Source: Sphingomonas psychrotolerans (GTDB lineage Bacteria; Pseudomonadota; Alphaproteobacteria; Sphingomonadales; Sphingomonadaceae). From it: DNA of 64,000 bases. The stretch lies in assembly GCF_002796605.1 (NCBI RefSeq), contig NZ_CP024923.1:1364001-1428000 (forward strand), written 5' to 3'. How positions within the stretch are numbered: position 1 is the first letter of the stretch; every line of letters begins with the position of its first letter. Shown in pieces: positions 52,965 to 62,789 of this stretch. The translations under genes and the position numbers were made by a program. The notes under the pieces are model-generated. The model was not told the origin of the DNA, searched no databases, and saw only the letters and a program-made list of their open reading frames with translations.

Positions 52965-54877
52965 GCCGCCGCCGTCCGGGCCGCTTCGATGTCCTCCATC
53001 GACATCGGATAGCCGAAATGGAAGCCCTGTCCCATCGCGCAGCCGAGCCGGGCGAGCGTGCGCGCGGTGGAGGCCGATTCGATTCCTTCGGCCACCACCG
53101 GCAGTTCCAGCGTGCTGGCGAGCGTGATGATCGCGTGGACCAGCCGCATCGCCGCGGGATCGCGCTCCATCGCGGTGACGAAGGAGCGGTCGATCTTTAG
53201 CCGGTCGAACGGCAGCATCTGCAAATGCTGGAGCGATGAATAACCGGTGCCGAAATCGTCGAGCGCCAGCTGGATTCCCTGGTTCTTGAGCGACGCGATC
53301 GTCTGCTGCGCGCTGTCGGCATCGACGATCAACGCATTCTCGGTGATCTCAATGGTCAATCGCTGCGGCGGGAACCGCTCGCGGGTCAGCACCGCCAGCA
53401 CCTTCTGGCTGAACCACGGATCCTTGAGCTGGATCGGCGAGACGTTGATCGAGATCGCGACGTCCCAGTCGCGAGTCTCGCGGCAGGCGCGGCGCAACAG
53501 CCGAAGCATCAGCAGATTGATCAGCCCGCATTCCTCGGCGATCGGAATGAACTGCTCGGGTCCGATCTCCTCGCGGTCGCCGCGCGGCCACCGCGCGAGC
53601 AGCTCGTAGCCGACCACCACACCGCTCGCGAGCGCGACGATCGGCTGGTAGTGCGGCACGAAGGCGTCGGTCTCCATCGCTTCACGCAACTCGCGTTCGA
53701 TCTCGGCGCGACGGCGAATCTCGGCGTCGAGCATCGGCTCAAACGCGCAATGCTGGCTTCGTCCCGATTGCTTGGCCTTGTAGAGTGCGATGTCGGCGCG
53801 GCGCATCAGCGTTTCGCGGTCGGCTGCGTCGTTGGGATAGAGCGAAATTCCCACGCTCGCGCCGATATGATGGACCAGATCGGGACCGGCGAACGGCTTG
53901 AGCATCGCCTGGACGATGGCATGGGCGACACGGCGCACGCCCTCGCCATCGGCGTCGACGATCACGGCGAACTCGTCGCCGCCGAGCCGGTAACTGACTC
54001 CCTGCCCGCCGGTCACCGAACCGAGCCGCGCCGCGACGTCGCGCAGCAGCTGGTCGCCGGCGTGATGGCCGTGGACATCGTTGATCGACTTGAAGCGATC
54101 GAGGTCGATGATCAGCAGTCCGAGCGGCTTATCCCCCGCCATCCGGGTCTCCAGCGCCTCGGCCAGCGCGCGCCGGTTAGGCAGGCCGGTCAACGGATCG
54201 TGATAAGCGAGCTGGTGGGCGCGCTGCTCGGCACCCTGCGCGCGACGCTGCTCGGTCACCATGTCGGCACGCGAGGTCAGCACTTCGATGAAACCGGCAT
54301 GGCTGGCCCGCAGCATGCTCAGGATCACGGTGGTGACGACGACGATGTTGAAGCCGACACCCCGCAGGAACCAGTCGGCCGAAAAGAGCAGGCAGAGCGT
54401 GACCGGCGCAGCGCCGCAGAGCAACACCACATGCCCCGCGCGCGGCAAGGACTGAAGGCAATAGCAGCAGCTGATCGCCCCGATGAAGATATAGAGCGCG
54501 ATGCAGGCGCGGCGCACGAGGTCGGCCTGGACATACAGGACCAGCCCCCATCCGCCGAAGCCGAGGCTGAGCACCACGGCGACGATGGTGGTCCCGAGCA
54601 GGTAGCGCGGAATCATCTCCGGATCCGGCACCGCGCTTCGCCGCCGCAGCCAGAAAGCCGCGCGCACCCCGCCGAGCAATGCCAGCGCGACCGGCATCCC
54701 CAGGCTCCACCACATGTTCACGGTGCCGTGGGAAGCGAAGCTGAGGAACGTCGCGTCGACAAGCATCAGCGCGTACATCAGCGGAACCTGCTGGCGCAGG
54801 GCGCGGAACTGCTCGACCAGAATCGCGCGATTCTGCTCGGTGCGGACGCCGACGGCCAGGGAAGCGCGCCTGAACAT
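52952..54877 (-). CDS. GGDEF-EAL cyclic di-GMP protein with membrane sensor
   Basis: This is a 641-residue inner-membrane protein from the ATG at 54877; a TTG six codons upstream is also possible. Residues 30-190 hold about six hydrophobic segments. The GGDEF domain (YHDPLTGLPNRRAL to RSQHCAF) has an intact RLGGDEF, so cyclase activity is possible. The EAL domain keeps the key residues: YELLARW (ExLxR), ISINVSPIQL, ITENALI, LDDFGTGYSSL and AEGIES, so phosphodiesterase activity is likely. No separate input domain is seen beyond the membrane part. It may affect the PilZ protein encoded at 34.7 kb. Confidence 0.93.
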   Translation of the reverse strand: MFRRASLAVGVRTEQNRAILVEQFRALRQQVPLMYALMLVDATFLSFASHGTVNMWWSLGMPVALALLGGVRAAFWLRRRSAVPDPEMIPRYLLGTTIVAVVLSLGFGGWGLVLYVQADLVRRACIALYIFIGAISCCYCLQSLPRAGHVVLLCGAAPVTLCLLFSADWFLRGVGFNIVVVTTVILSMLRASHAGFIEVLTSRADMVTEQRRAQGAEQRAHQLAYHDPLTGLPNRRALAEALETRMAGDKPLGLLIIDLDRFKSINDVHGHHAGDQLLRDVAARLGSVTGGQGVSYRLGGDEFAVIVDADGEGVRRVAHAIVQAMLKPFAGPDLVHHIGASVGISLYPNDAADRETLMRRADIALYKAKQSGRSQHCAFEPMLDAEIRRRAEIERELREAMETDAFVPHYQPIVALASGVVVGYELLARWPRGDREEIGPEQFIPIAEECGLINLLMLRLLRRACRETRDWDVAISINVSPIQLKDPWFSQKVLAVLTRERFPPQRLTIEITENALIVDADSAQQTIASLKNQGIQLALDDFGTGYSSLQHLQMLPFDRLKIDRSFVTAMERDPAAMRLVHAIITLASTLELPVVAEGIESASTARTLARLGCAMGQGFHFGYPMSMEDIEAARTAAAQPA

Positions 54878-55001
54878 AGTCAAATATAGCAGCAACCAAG
54901 GTTGCGATTGCGTTTCCGGCGAGGATTCAGCGGCTTGACTGAGCGCCTCGCCGACACGCGTGGAGCTCCCGTGGCGCGCCGAACCCTGCTAGCGTGCGGG
55001 G

Positions 55002-56411
55002 ATGTCCGCCGCGCATCCCAGGCTCACCCTCGTCGCCTGCATCCTCGCCTCCAGCCTCGCCTTCATCGATGGCTCGGTCACCAATGTCGCGCTGCCGGCG
55101 ATCGGCACGGATCTCGGCGCGACTCCAGCCGAGCTGCAATGGACGATCAACGCCTATCTGCTGCCGTTATCGGCGCTGTTGCTGATCGGCGGCGCGGCGG
55201 GAGACCATTTCGGCCGACGCAAGCTGCTCGTCATCGGCATTGCGATCTTTGCCCTTGCTTCAGCGGCCTGCGCGCTGGCGGCGGATCTGACCCAGCTCCT
55301 CGCCGCGCGCGCGGTGCAGGGCGTCGGCGCGGCGATCCTGCTTCCGAACAGCCTGGCGACGCTCGGCCACGCCTTCACCGGCGAGGCGCGCGGCAAGGCG
55401 ATCGGCACCTGGGCCGGGGTCGGCGCGATCGCCGGCGCGGTCGGCCCGCCGCTCGGCGGCTGGCTGGTCGATGCGATCGGCTGGCGCGCAATCTTCTATA
55501 TCAACGTGCCGGTGGCGGCCGCCGCGATCCTGATCGCTTTGCGCTATGTCGAGGAGAGCGCCGAGGGCGAATTGCCGCTCGACCTGCCCGGCGCGTTTGC
55601 CGCGACCGTGGCGCTGGGCGCACTCACCTGGGCGCTCACGCTCTGGTCGAGTCACGGCGCCTTCGACTCCACCGTCGCGATCGGCCTCATCTCGGGGCTG
55701 CTCGCCATCTTGCTGTTCCTGTGGATCGAACATCGTCGCGGTGCCCGCGCGATGATGCCGTTCGCGATGTTCGGCTCGCGCGCCTTTGCCGGGCTGACCC
55801 TGCTCACTTTCCTGCTCTACGGCGCGCTCGGCGGGGTGCTGCTGCTCCTGCCTTTCGTGCTGATCGAGGCGGCCGGCTATACCGCGCTGCAGGCGGGTCT
55901 TGCATTGTTGCCGATGCCGCTCGGTATGGGGCTCGCCTCACGGGTGATGGGGCGGCTGACCGCACGGGTCGGGCCACGCTGGCCGCTCACCATCGGCGCT
56001 TTCATCGTCGCGATCGGCTTCGCATTGCTCGTGCTGGTCGATGCGGGCGCCCCTTATTGGACCTCGGTGTTCCCCGGCTGCCTGATCATCGCGATCGGCA
56101 TGTCGAGCGTCGCGGCGCCGCTCACCACCGCCGTGCTCGCCTCGGTCGACGACACCCATGCCGGCACCGCCTCCGGGTTCAACAGCGCGATCGCGCGCAC
56201 CGGCGGGCTGATCGCCACTGCGATCGCCGGCGCGGTGATATCGAGCGCCGGGCCGAGCCTGATCGCCGCCTTCCATGGCGGGGCGCTGGTCGGCGCCGGC
56301 CTCGCCGCCGTATCGAGCGCGGCGGCGCTGCTGACGCTCGGCCCCGGCTCGACACCGTCGAGCCAATCACGCGCAGAAAAGCTCAGGGAAGCGAAGCCGC
56401 GGCCTCGATGA
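55002..56411 (+). CDS. DHA2-type (EmrB/QacA) MFS exporter
   Basis: This is a 469-residue protein with about 14 membrane segments, as expected of the DHA2 group. Typical motifs are FIDGSVTNVALPAIGTDLG near residue 21, the loop motif GGAAGDHFGRRKLL near residue 62, and the drug-antiporter motif C region IAGAVGPPLGGWLVD near 147. It would expel cationic drugs or other toxic compounds using protons. No adaptor protein or regulator gene is adjacent. The 3' end overlaps the end of tpiA by 29 bases. Confidence 0.92.
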   Translation: MSAAHPRLTLVACILASSLAFIDGSVTNVALPAIGTDLGATPAELQWTINAYLLPLSALLLIGGAAGDHFGRRKLLVIGIAIFALASAACALAADLTQLLAARAVQGVGAAILLPNSLATLGHAFTGEARGKAIGTWAGVGAIAGAVGPPLGGWLVDAIGWRAIFYINVPVAAAAILIALRYVEESAEGELPLDLPGAFAATVALGALTWALTLWSSHGAFDSTVAIGLISGLLAILLFLWIEHRRGARAMMPFAMFGSRAFAGLTLLTFLLYGALGGVLLLLPFVLIEAAGYTALQAGLALLPMPLGMGLASRVMGRLTARVGPRWPLTIGAFIVAIGFALLVLVDAGAPYWTSVFPGCLIIAIGMSSVAAPLTTAVLASVDDTHAGTASGFNSAIARTGGLIATAIAGAVISSAGPSLIAAFHGGALVGAGLAAVSSAAALLTLGPGSTPSSQSRAEKLREAKPRPR

Positions 56412-57129
56412 TCGGCACGAACTTGCCCGCCGTCAGGCTGGCGCCACCGACCAAAGCACCATCGACATTGTCCACCGCGAGGATCTCCACCGCATTCGCG
56501 CCGGTCAGCGATCCGCCATAGAGGATGCGAATTCCGTCGGCCGCGTCGCCTACCATCGCGCGGAGCTTCGCCCGCGCAATCGCGTGGATCGCGGCGATGT
56601 CCTCGAGCGTCGGGGTCTTGCCCGTCCCGATCGCCCAACGAGGCTCGTACGCGAGCGTCAGCCAGTCGGCCGAGGCGCCGTCGGGCAGCGACTTCTCGAT
56701 CTGCGACTGGACGATCCGCTCGGCGCGTCCGGCATCGCGCTCGGCCGCGGTCTCGCCACAGCACAGGATCACCTGCAGCCCGTGCCGCCGTGCCGCCACT
56801 GCCTTGGCCCAGGCGTCGTGGCCGGTCTCGTGCTGGTCGCCGCGGCGTTCCGAATGGCCGACGATCGTCAGGGTCGCGCCGCATTCGCGCAGCATCTCGC
56901 CCGAGGTGCAGCCGGTATGCGCGCCCTTGTCGGCCGCATGCACATCCTGCGCGCCGATCGGCAGCGCCCCTGCCACTGCCACCGCCGGGGCGATCAATGT
57001 GAAGGGGACGCACAAGGCGACATCGATCTGTGGATTAGCCGCCGCGGCGGCCGCGATCGCCTCGACTTCGCCGAGTTGCGCCTTCAGCCCGTGCATCTTC
57101 CAGTTTCCGGCGATCAACCTGCGACGCAT
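56383..57129 (-). CDS. tpiA: triosephosphate isomerase
   Basis: This is a 248-residue glycolytic enzyme that interconverts dihydroxyacetone phosphate and glyceraldehyde 3-phosphate. Active-site residues are present: Asn9 and Lys11 in AGNWKMHG, the His of VGHSERR near residue 90-94, and the Glu of AYEPRWAIGTG near residue 160 (Arg replaces the usual Val after Pro). The phosphate loop YGGSLTGANA and GALVGGASL follow. The ATG at 57129 has AGGAGG upstream. It is divergent from ppiD, the standard sphingomonad order. Confidence 0.97.
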   Translation of the reverse strand: MRRRLIAGNWKMHGLKAQLGEVEAIAAAAAANPQIDVALCVPFTLIAPAVAVAGALPIGAQDVHAADKGAHTGCTSGEMLRECGATLTIVGHSERRGDQHETGHDAWAKAVAARRHGLQVILCCGETAAERDAGRAERIVQSQIEKSLPDGASADWLTLAYEPRWAIGTGKTPTLEDIAAIHAIARAKLRAMVGDAADGIRILYGGSLTGANAVEILAVDNVDGALVGGASLTAGKFVPIIEAAASLP

Positions 57130-57244
57130 GTCCCACTCCTCCTGTTTTGCGGCAGGCGATACCAACCCGCACGCGCTGCACAAGCTTGAAGGCAGCCCGC
57201 CGGCGCCCTAAAGCACGCCAGATTCCTCTTTAGAACGGCCCTTC

Positions 57245-59188
57245 ATGCTCAGTTTCTTCCGCCGCTTCACCAAGTCGCGCTTCGGCCTGATCGCGGTATT
57301 CGTGTTCCTCGCGGTGATCGCGCTGGCGTTCGCCGCGGGCGACATCACCGGCGTTCGCGCCACCGGGGGCGGCAGCGGCGGTCAGGTCGTGGCCAAGGTC
57401 GGCGATCGCAAGATCACCGATGTCGAGGTGCGTCAGCGGATCGATCTGTTCCTGCGCAATCTCCAGCGCGACGGCCAGAACGTCACGATGGAGCAGTTCC
57501 TCGCCCAGGGCGGGCTCGAACTGGCGCTCGACGAGATCATCAACAGTGCCGCGATGGTCGAGTTCGCGGAAGGGTCGGACATGCAGGTCAGCAAGAAGCT
57601 GATCGACGGCGAGATCGCGAGCAATCCTGCTTTCCTGGGCGTCGACGGCAAGTTCAACCAGAAGCAGTTCGAAGAGCTGCTCGGGCAGAATCGAATCTCG
57701 CCGGCTACCTTTCGCGAGGGCATGACCAACGAGCGCTACAGCAACTGGTTCATCAACCGCGCCACGCTGGGCAACCAGATGCCCGAGGGCGTCCTTCTGC
57801 CTTATGCCTCGCTGGCGCTCGAGCGCCGCGCCGGGATCGTCGGCCTCGTCTCGACCATCGCGATGGATCCGGGACCCGACCCCGACGACAAGACGCTGAC
57901 CGCCTGGTACAATAACAAGCGCGCGCGCTACATGGTGCCCGAGCGCCGCATCGTCCGCTATGCGACGGTCAAACCCGACGCGCTGCGTGCCGGCGCCGCG
58001 GCCACCGAGGCCGAGATCGTCGACGCGTACAAAAAGGCCGGGCAGCGCTTCGCCGCCACCGAGAAGCGCACGGTGGAGCTCGTCACGGCGCTCGATCAGA
58101 ATACCGCCGGGCAAATCGCAGCCAAGGCAAAGGCAGGCTCTCTCGCAGCGGCCGCGACGGCTACCGGCCTCGAGGCGCGCACGCTGACCGCGCTCGAAAA
58201 GGCAGCAGTGGCGACGCAGGTCTCCCAGGCCTTTGCCGATGCGGCGTTCGGCGCCTCGCCGAACGCGCTGGTCGGCCCGGTGAAAATGGGACCGAACTGG
58301 CTCGTCTACCGCGTCACCAAGGTCGAGCCGATCGGCGCGAAGACGCTCGATCAGGCGCGTGCCGAGCTTTCCACCGAAATCAGTGCGCGCAAGCTCACCC
58401 AGACGCTCGCCAACCTGCGCCAGTCGATCGAGGACGGGATCGCCGACAGCAAGAATTTCGATGAGGCCGTTGCCGACGCAAAGCTGACCGCCGAGCGCAC
58501 CCCCGCGCTCACGGCAGCAGGTGCGAACCCCGAAGACGCCAATTTCAAGCCCGATCCCGCCATCGTAGCGGTGATGCGCGCCGGGTTCGGCTTCGAGCAG
58601 GCCGGTGACGAGCCGCAGATCGCGCCGCTCGGCCCCGACGGCAGCTTCGCGCTGATCGGGCTCGAGCGCGTCGTCGCGGCCGCGCCGCGTCCGCTCGCAC
58701 AGATCCGCGAGCGCGTGGTGAAGGACTATCTCGTCGAACAGGCGCTCACCAAGGCACGGGCGGTCGCCACGGCGATGATCGCCAAACTCGAAAAGGGCGT
58801 GCCGATGCAGCAGGCCCTCGCCGAAGCGGGCGTGACCAAGGGCCCGCCGCCCAAATCCTTCGACTTCAAGCGCTCCGAAGTGCTCGGCCCCAATATGGCG
58901 CCCTATCTCCAGATGGCGTTCAGCATGGCCCCCAAAAAGGCCAAGCTGGTCGAAGGGGCCAATCGCGAGGGCTATTACGTCGTCTATCTCGACAAGGTCG
59001 AAGAGCACAGCGCCGCGGGCGATCCCGCCGCGATCCAGCGAGTGCGCGGCGACATCGCCCCACAGATCGGCCCCGAATATGCGCGCCAGTTCATCGCCTC
59101 GATCCGCAATCATCTCAAGGTCACGCGCAACGACAAGGCGATCGCTCAGCTGCGCACCGATCTGAGCCGCACCGGCTCGGCACGCTGA
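57245..59188 (+). CDS. ppiD: peptidyl-prolyl isomerase PpiD-like (SurA N-terminal domain)
   Basis: This is a 647-residue periplasmic chaperone anchored by one N-terminal membrane helix (FGLIAVFVFLAVIALAFAAG, residues 13-32). A SurA_N-like chaperone domain follows (AKVGDRKITDVEVRQRID; PAFLGVDGKFNQKQFEELL), then a parvulin-like region and a C-terminal chaperone part. The parvulin core is poorly conserved, so isomerase activity may be weak as in other PpiD proteins. It helps outer-membrane protein folding at the Sec exit. trpE starts immediately after the stop (one base between), so the two are co-transcribed. Confidence 0.87.
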   Translation: MLSFFRRFTKSRFGLIAVFVFLAVIALAFAAGDITGVRATGGGSGGQVVAKVGDRKITDVEVRQRIDLFLRNLQRDGQNVTMEQFLAQGGLELALDEIINSAAMVEFAEGSDMQVSKKLIDGEIASNPAFLGVDGKFNQKQFEELLGQNRISPATFREGMTNERYSNWFINRATLGNQMPEGVLLPYASLALERRAGIVGLVSTIAMDPGPDPDDKTLTAWYNNKRARYMVPERRIVRYATVKPDALRAGAAATEAEIVDAYKKAGQRFAATEKRTVELVTALDQNTAGQIAAKAKAGSLAAAATATGLEARTLTALEKAAVATQVSQAFADAAFGASPNALVGPVKMGPNWLVYRVTKVEPIGAKTLDQARAELSTEISARKLTQTLANLRQSIEDGIADSKNFDEAVADAKLTAERTPALTAAGANPEDANFKPDPAIVAVMRAGFGFEQAGDEPQIAPLGPDGSFALIGLERVVAAAPRPLAQIRERVVKDYLVEQALTKARAVATAMIAKLEKGVPMQQALAEAGVTKGPPPKSFDFKRSEVLGPNMAPYLQMAFSMAPKKAKLVEGANREGYYVVYLDKVEEHSAAGDPAAIQRVRGDIAPQIGPEYARQFIASIRNHLKVTRNDKAIAQLRTDLSRTGSAR

Positions 59189-59189
59189 G

Positions 59190-60695
59190 GTGATCGAAGG
59201 CGTCGAAGCCGCCCGGGCGGCGCTCGCCGCCGGCCGGCCAGCATTGCTGTGGCGCCGCCAGGTCGCCGACACCGAGACTCCGGTCGCGGCGGCGCTCAAG
59301 CTGGTCGAGCCGGGCCGCGGCGATTTCCTGCTCGAATCGGTCGAAGGCGGCTCGGTGCGCGGCCGCCACAGCCTGATCGGACTCGCCCCCGACTTGGTTT
59401 TCCGCGCGACGGGAGCGGAGGCGGCGATCAACCCGCACTGGCTCACCGACCGCGAGGCCTTCGCGCCCTGCCCCGAGCCCACGCTCGACGCGTTGCGTAG
59501 CCTCGTCCAGAGCTGTCGGATGGAGGTTCCGGCGGAGCTGCCGCGCGCGCTCGCCTGCCTCGTCGGCTATTTCAGCTACGAGACCGTCGGACTGGTCGAG
59601 AAGCTGCCGCGGCCTCCGGCGAACCCGATCGGGGTGCCCGATATGATGTTCGTGCGGCCAACGGTGATCCTGATCTTCGATCGGCTCGCCGACACCCTGT
59701 TCCTCGTCGCCCCCGTCTGGCCGGACGCATCGCGTGATGCCGCGGCGCTGATCCAGGCCGCCGCCGAGCGGATCGACGCCACCGCCGCCCGCCTCGCCGG
59801 CGCCCCGCTCCCCGCGCCGGTACGTGCCGATCCGCAGGAAGTCGCGCTCACCCCGGTGCTCGCGCCGGGCCGCTATGGCGAGATGGTCGCGCGCGCCAAG
59901 GACTATATCGCCGCGGGCGACATCTTCCAGGTCGTGCTCGCCCAGCGCTTCACCACCCCCTTTGCGCTGCCCCCGTTCGAGCTCTACCGCGCGCTGCGCC
60001 GGGTGAACCCCTCACCTTTCCTCTACCACCTCGATCTTCCCGGCTTCGCGCTCACCGGCTCGAGCCCCGAGATCCTCGTCCGGGCGCGCGACGGCGAGAT
60101 CACCATTCGTCCGATCGCCGGCACGCGCCCCCGCGGCAAGACCGCGGCCGAGGACGAAGCCAATCGCACCAGCCTGCTCGCCGATCCCAAGGAGCGCGCC
60201 GAGCATCTGATGCTGCTCGATCTCGGCCGAAACGATGTCGGCCGCGCCGCCGACGCGGGCAGCGTGCGCGTCACCGACAGTTATACCGTCGAATTCTACA
60301 GCCACGTCATGCACATCGTCTCGAACGTGGTCGGCATGCTCCGCCCCGGCAGCGACGCGCTCGACGCTTTGTTCGCGGGCTTCCCCGCGGGGACGGTCAG
60401 CGGCGCGCCCAAGGTCCGCGCCTGCCAGATCATCGCTGAGCTCGAGCCCGAAACGCGCGGGCCTTACGCCGGCGGCGTCGGCTATTTCTCGCCCGATGGA
60501 TCGATGGACAGCTGCATCGTGCTCAGAACCGCGTTGGTGAAGGACGGCGTGATGCACGTCCAGGCCGGCGCCGGCATCGTCGCGGACTCAGACCCGGCCT
60601 CCGAACAACGCGAATGCGAGGCCAAGGCCGGCGCCCTGTTCGCCGCCGCGCGTGAGGCGGTGGCGCGGGCCAGCGAGGCCGGGTTCGGGCAATAA
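59190..60695 (+). CDS. trpE: anthranilate synthase component I
   Basis: This is a 501-residue enzyme subunit converting chorismate to anthranilate in tryptophan synthesis. The feedback-inhibition motif LLES (LLESVEGG near residue 46) and chorismate-binding motifs GSSPEILVR, IRPIAGTRPRG, LLDLGRNDVGR and GTVSGAPKVRA are all present. It starts with a GTG at 59190, two bases after ppiD ends. Its partner trpG lies 570 bases downstream beyond a convergent small gene. Confidence 0.95.
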   Translation: MIEGVEAARAALAAGRPALLWRRQVADTETPVAAALKLVEPGRGDFLLESVEGGSVRGRHSLIGLAPDLVFRATGAEAAINPHWLTDREAFAPCPEPTLDALRSLVQSCRMEVPAELPRALACLVGYFSYETVGLVEKLPRPPANPIGVPDMMFVRPTVILIFDRLADTLFLVAPVWPDASRDAAALIQAAAERIDATAARLAGAPLPAPVRADPQEVALTPVLAPGRYGEMVARAKDYIAAGDIFQVVLAQRFTTPFALPPFELYRALRRVNPSPFLYHLDLPGFALTGSSPEILVRARDGEITIRPIAGTRPRGKTAAEDEANRTSLLADPKERAEHLMLLDLGRNDVGRAADAGSVRVTDSYTVEFYSHVMHIVSNVVGMLRPGSDALDALFAGFPAGTVSGAPKVRACQIIAELEPETRGPYAGGVGYFSPDGSMDSCIVLRTALVKDGVMHVQAGAGIVADSDPASEQRECEAKAGALFAAAREAVARASEAGFGQ

Positions 60696-60698
60696 AAT

Positions 60699-60719
60699 CC
60701 CTCTCCCATCGGGAGAGGG
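60699..60719. terminator. perfect hairpin at the trpE convergent junction
   Basis: CCCTCTCCC and GGGAGAGGG form a nine-base-pair perfect stem with an ATC loop. On the - strand it is followed by ATTTTATT, so it is a good terminator for the small - strand gene, and possibly also for trpE. Confidence 0.65.
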
Positions 60720-60725
60720 AGAAGA

Positions 60726-61136
60726 TTACGGCGCCGTCGCCCGAGCGGCTTTGGCCTTCTGGTCGAGCCGCTCCTGATACCATTGCCGGATCGCCGCCCG
60801 GGTGCATCCGGTCTGGCCGCCCGTCCCTACCGGCGAGCAGCTGTTGGGCAGCCCGGCGCGATTGAACTGCTCGACGCTCTCGACGCGATTGGTCCACGCG
60901 TTGGAGGTGGGCCCTTCCTTGGGCTGATCGCGGAAGCGCTTCGGGATCCGATACGGGGATTCCCCGGCATTGGCACACACCACGATCTCGTCGGGGCTCT
61001 CCGCCTTGGGGCATTGCTCGTCGCCGTAAACCAGGATCGAACGCACGCGCTTGGGCGGCCCCTCGCCCTGGCCACTGTCCTGGGGGACCATGGCGGGGCC
61101 GGCGATCAGCGCCGCGAAGAGCAAGGTGGAAAGCAT
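60726..61136 (-). CDS. small secreted hypothetical protein
   Basis: This is a 136-residue exported protein (signal residues 1-16, LLFAALIAGPAMVPQ). The mature part has four Cys in the pattern QCPKAESPDEIVVCAN and SCSPVG, TGCTRA, probably two disulfides, and an amphipathic C-terminal helix. AAGGAG stands before the ATG. It is commonly found between trpE and trpG in sphingomonads. Unknown function. Confidence 0.75.
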   Translation of the reverse strand: MLSTLLFAALIAGPAMVPQDSGQGEGPPKRVRSILVYGDEQCPKAESPDEIVVCANAGESPYRIPKRFRDQPKEGPTSNAWTNRVESVEQFNRAGLPNSCSPVGTGGQTGCTRAAIRQWYQERLDQKAKAARATAP

Positions 61137-61263
61137 GGATACTCCTTAGACAGCGAACGTGGCCCTCTGCGCGGCCAGCGTTGCCGCCGCACTATGGCCG
61201 CGCCAAGGCAATTCTGGGCCAAGGCAATTGTGAGAAAGCGCGAAACGCCTTAACCGGGCCTGC

Positions 61264-61848
61264 ATGATCCTCGTCCTCGACAATTATGACAGCTTCACCT
61301 GGAACCTCGTCCATTATCTGATGGAGCTGGGCGCCGAAGTGCAGGTGGTCCGCAACGACGCGCTCACTGCGCGCGACGCGATCGCCAGCAACGCCCGGGC
61401 CTTCCTGATCTCGCCGGGTCCATGCACCCCCAACGAGGCGGGGATCAGTCTCGATCTCGTCGCCGCCTGTGCCGAGTTGAACAAGCCGCTGCTTGGGGTT
61501 TGCCTCGGCCATCAGGCGATCGGCCAGCATTTCGGCGGCCAGGTGGTGCGCGGAGGGCTGATGCACGGCAAGACCTGCCCGGTCGAGCATGATGGCACGG
61601 GGCTGTTCGAGGGCCTCCCCTCGCCCTTCACCGCGACTCGCTATCACTCGCTGATCGTCACCGACATTCCCGACAACCTCATCGTCAACGCCACCGCCGA
61701 CGATGCCTCGGTGATGGGCTTCCGCCACAAGGAACTGCCGATCCACGGCGTCCAGTTCCATCCCGAGAGCATCGCTACCGAGCATGGCCATGCGATGCTG
61801 GCGAACTTCCTGCGGCTGGCAGGAATCGAAGCGAAGGCGCTCGCCTGA
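61264..61848 (+). CDS. trpG: anthranilate/aminodeoxychorismate synthase glutaminase subunit
   Basis: This is a 194-residue class I glutamine amidotransferase that delivers ammonia to TrpE. The triad is Cys in [10 protein letters not shown] near residue 80, His and Glu in QFHPESI near residue 170; the start [19 protein letters not shown] is typical. It may also serve folate synthesis (PabA). In related genomes trpD and trpC follow directly; here convergent unrelated genes follow, so the trp run stops. Confidence 0.95.
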   Translation: MILVLDNYDSFTWNLVHYLMELGAEVQVVRNDALTARDAIASNARAFLISPGPCTPNEAGISLDLVAACAELNKPLLGVCLGHQAIGQHFGGQVVRGGLMHGKTCPVEHDGTGLFEGLPSPFTATRYHSLIVTDIPDNLIVNATADDASVMGFRHKELPIHGVQFHPESIATEHGHAMLANFLRLAGIEAKALA

Positions 61849-61858
61849 CCGACCTGCG

Positions 61859-62272
61859 TCAGGCGTCGGCGATCCCGGCATCGCTCCAGCTGCTCAGCCA
61901 GCCGCAAAACACCGAGGTCGCCACCACTGCGAAGCTGAAATTGGCGTCGGTCTCAAACAGCCAGACGCCCACCCCGCCCAAGATGCCACCGGCAAGCGCC
62001 CATGCTGTGCGGCTCCGCGCCGGCGCGAACGATCCGCCAAAGGCGAGCATTGCGAGCGCACCGACACCGTTGATCGGCAGCGCTACGATCGTCCCAATCA
62101 CCATGGCAGGCAAGCACAGCCCGACCAGCAGCAGCACCGATTGCGGCTCGATGACAATCGGCGCCGGCAGTTTCAGATAGAGATCGGCAAGCGCTGCCGT
62201 CAGCACAAACACCGGTCCGGCAGCGACCGAGGCCAGGCCGATCCCCGACCAATGATTTCCAGCTCTCGGCAT
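61859..62272 (-). CDS. hypothetical membrane protein
   Basis: This is a 137-residue protein with four hydrophobic segments (GLASVAAGPVFVLTAALADL, VLLLVGLCLPAMVIGTIVAL, TAWALAGGILGGVGVWLF, FAVVATSVFCGWL). I recognise no family. It ends 10 bases after trpG ends and reads towards it. GC content is ordinary. Confidence 0.6.
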   Translation of the reverse strand: MPRAGNHWSGIGLASVAAGPVFVLTAALADLYLKLPAPIVIEPQSVLLLVGLCLPAMVIGTIVALPINGVGALAMLAFGGSFAPARSRTAWALAGGILGGVGVWLFETDANFSFAVVATSVFCGWLSSWSDAGIADA

Positions 62273-62328
62273 TCTTCAGTCCTCCCGGTTGGAGGGGCGC
62301 GGCCACCTGCATGACCGCGCACCATTCG

Positions 62329-62706
62329 TCATGCGCGCGCCGTCCGCTCGTGCTGGTCGCCCAGCCAGCCGTTCACCTTGCGGCCGAAATGCGCGATCGC
62401 GCCCATGTTGAAGAAGTGCATCGCGCCCAGCACGACCACCGCCAGTCCGACCTTGCCGCTCAGGAAGCGGATCGCATCGGGGATGGTGTGCGGCTCGGCA
62501 CCGAGGCTCAGCGTTAGCGTGATGAAACCGATATTGATGAGGTAGAAGCCGACCACGAGCAGATGGTTGGTCGATTTGGCAAGCCGCTCGTCATGGCTGA
62601 AGCATTCGATCAGGAACACCTCGCCATTCTTCGACAGCGTGCGTGCGACCCAGATGGTGACCGCCAGCGTGATCACGAGATAGAGCGCATAGGAAATCTC
62701 GATCAT
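62329..62706 (-). CDS. four-helix membrane protein under GbsR/MarR-type control
   Basis: This is a 125-residue protein with about four membrane segments (ALYLVITLAVTIWVAR; HLLVVGFYLINIGFITLTL; GLAVVVLGAMHFFNMGAI). I chose the ATG at 62706 (MIEISYALY), with AAAGGA seven bases upstream; a second ATG five codons before is less likely. Cys and His in FLIECFSHDERLA might be functional. I know no function. It has an operator-like element at 62732-62752 nearly identical to that of the adjacent regulator gene. Confidence 0.7.
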   Translation of the reverse strand: MIEISYALYLVITLAVTIWVARTLSKNGEVFLIECFSHDERLAKSTNHLLVVGFYLINIGFITLTLSLGAEPHTIPDAIRFLSGKVGLAVVVLGAMHFFNMGAIAHFGRKVNGWLGDQHERTARA

Positions 62707-62731
62707 GATGCATCCTTTCATTCTGTAATTT

Positions 62732-62752
62732 CTGTACTTTCAGAAATAAATG
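62732..62752. promoter_or_regulatory. operator copy before the membrane-protein gene
   Basis: CTGTACTTTCAGAAATAAATG matches 17 of 21 positions of the perfect palindrome at 63353-63373. An extra half-site (CTGTAATTTC, 62723-62732) overlaps one end. It is 26 bases before the start codon. Confidence 0.6.
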
Positions 62753-62789
62753 TGCGTGCGGGAACGGCTACGGCATCGCTGGCCCCCCA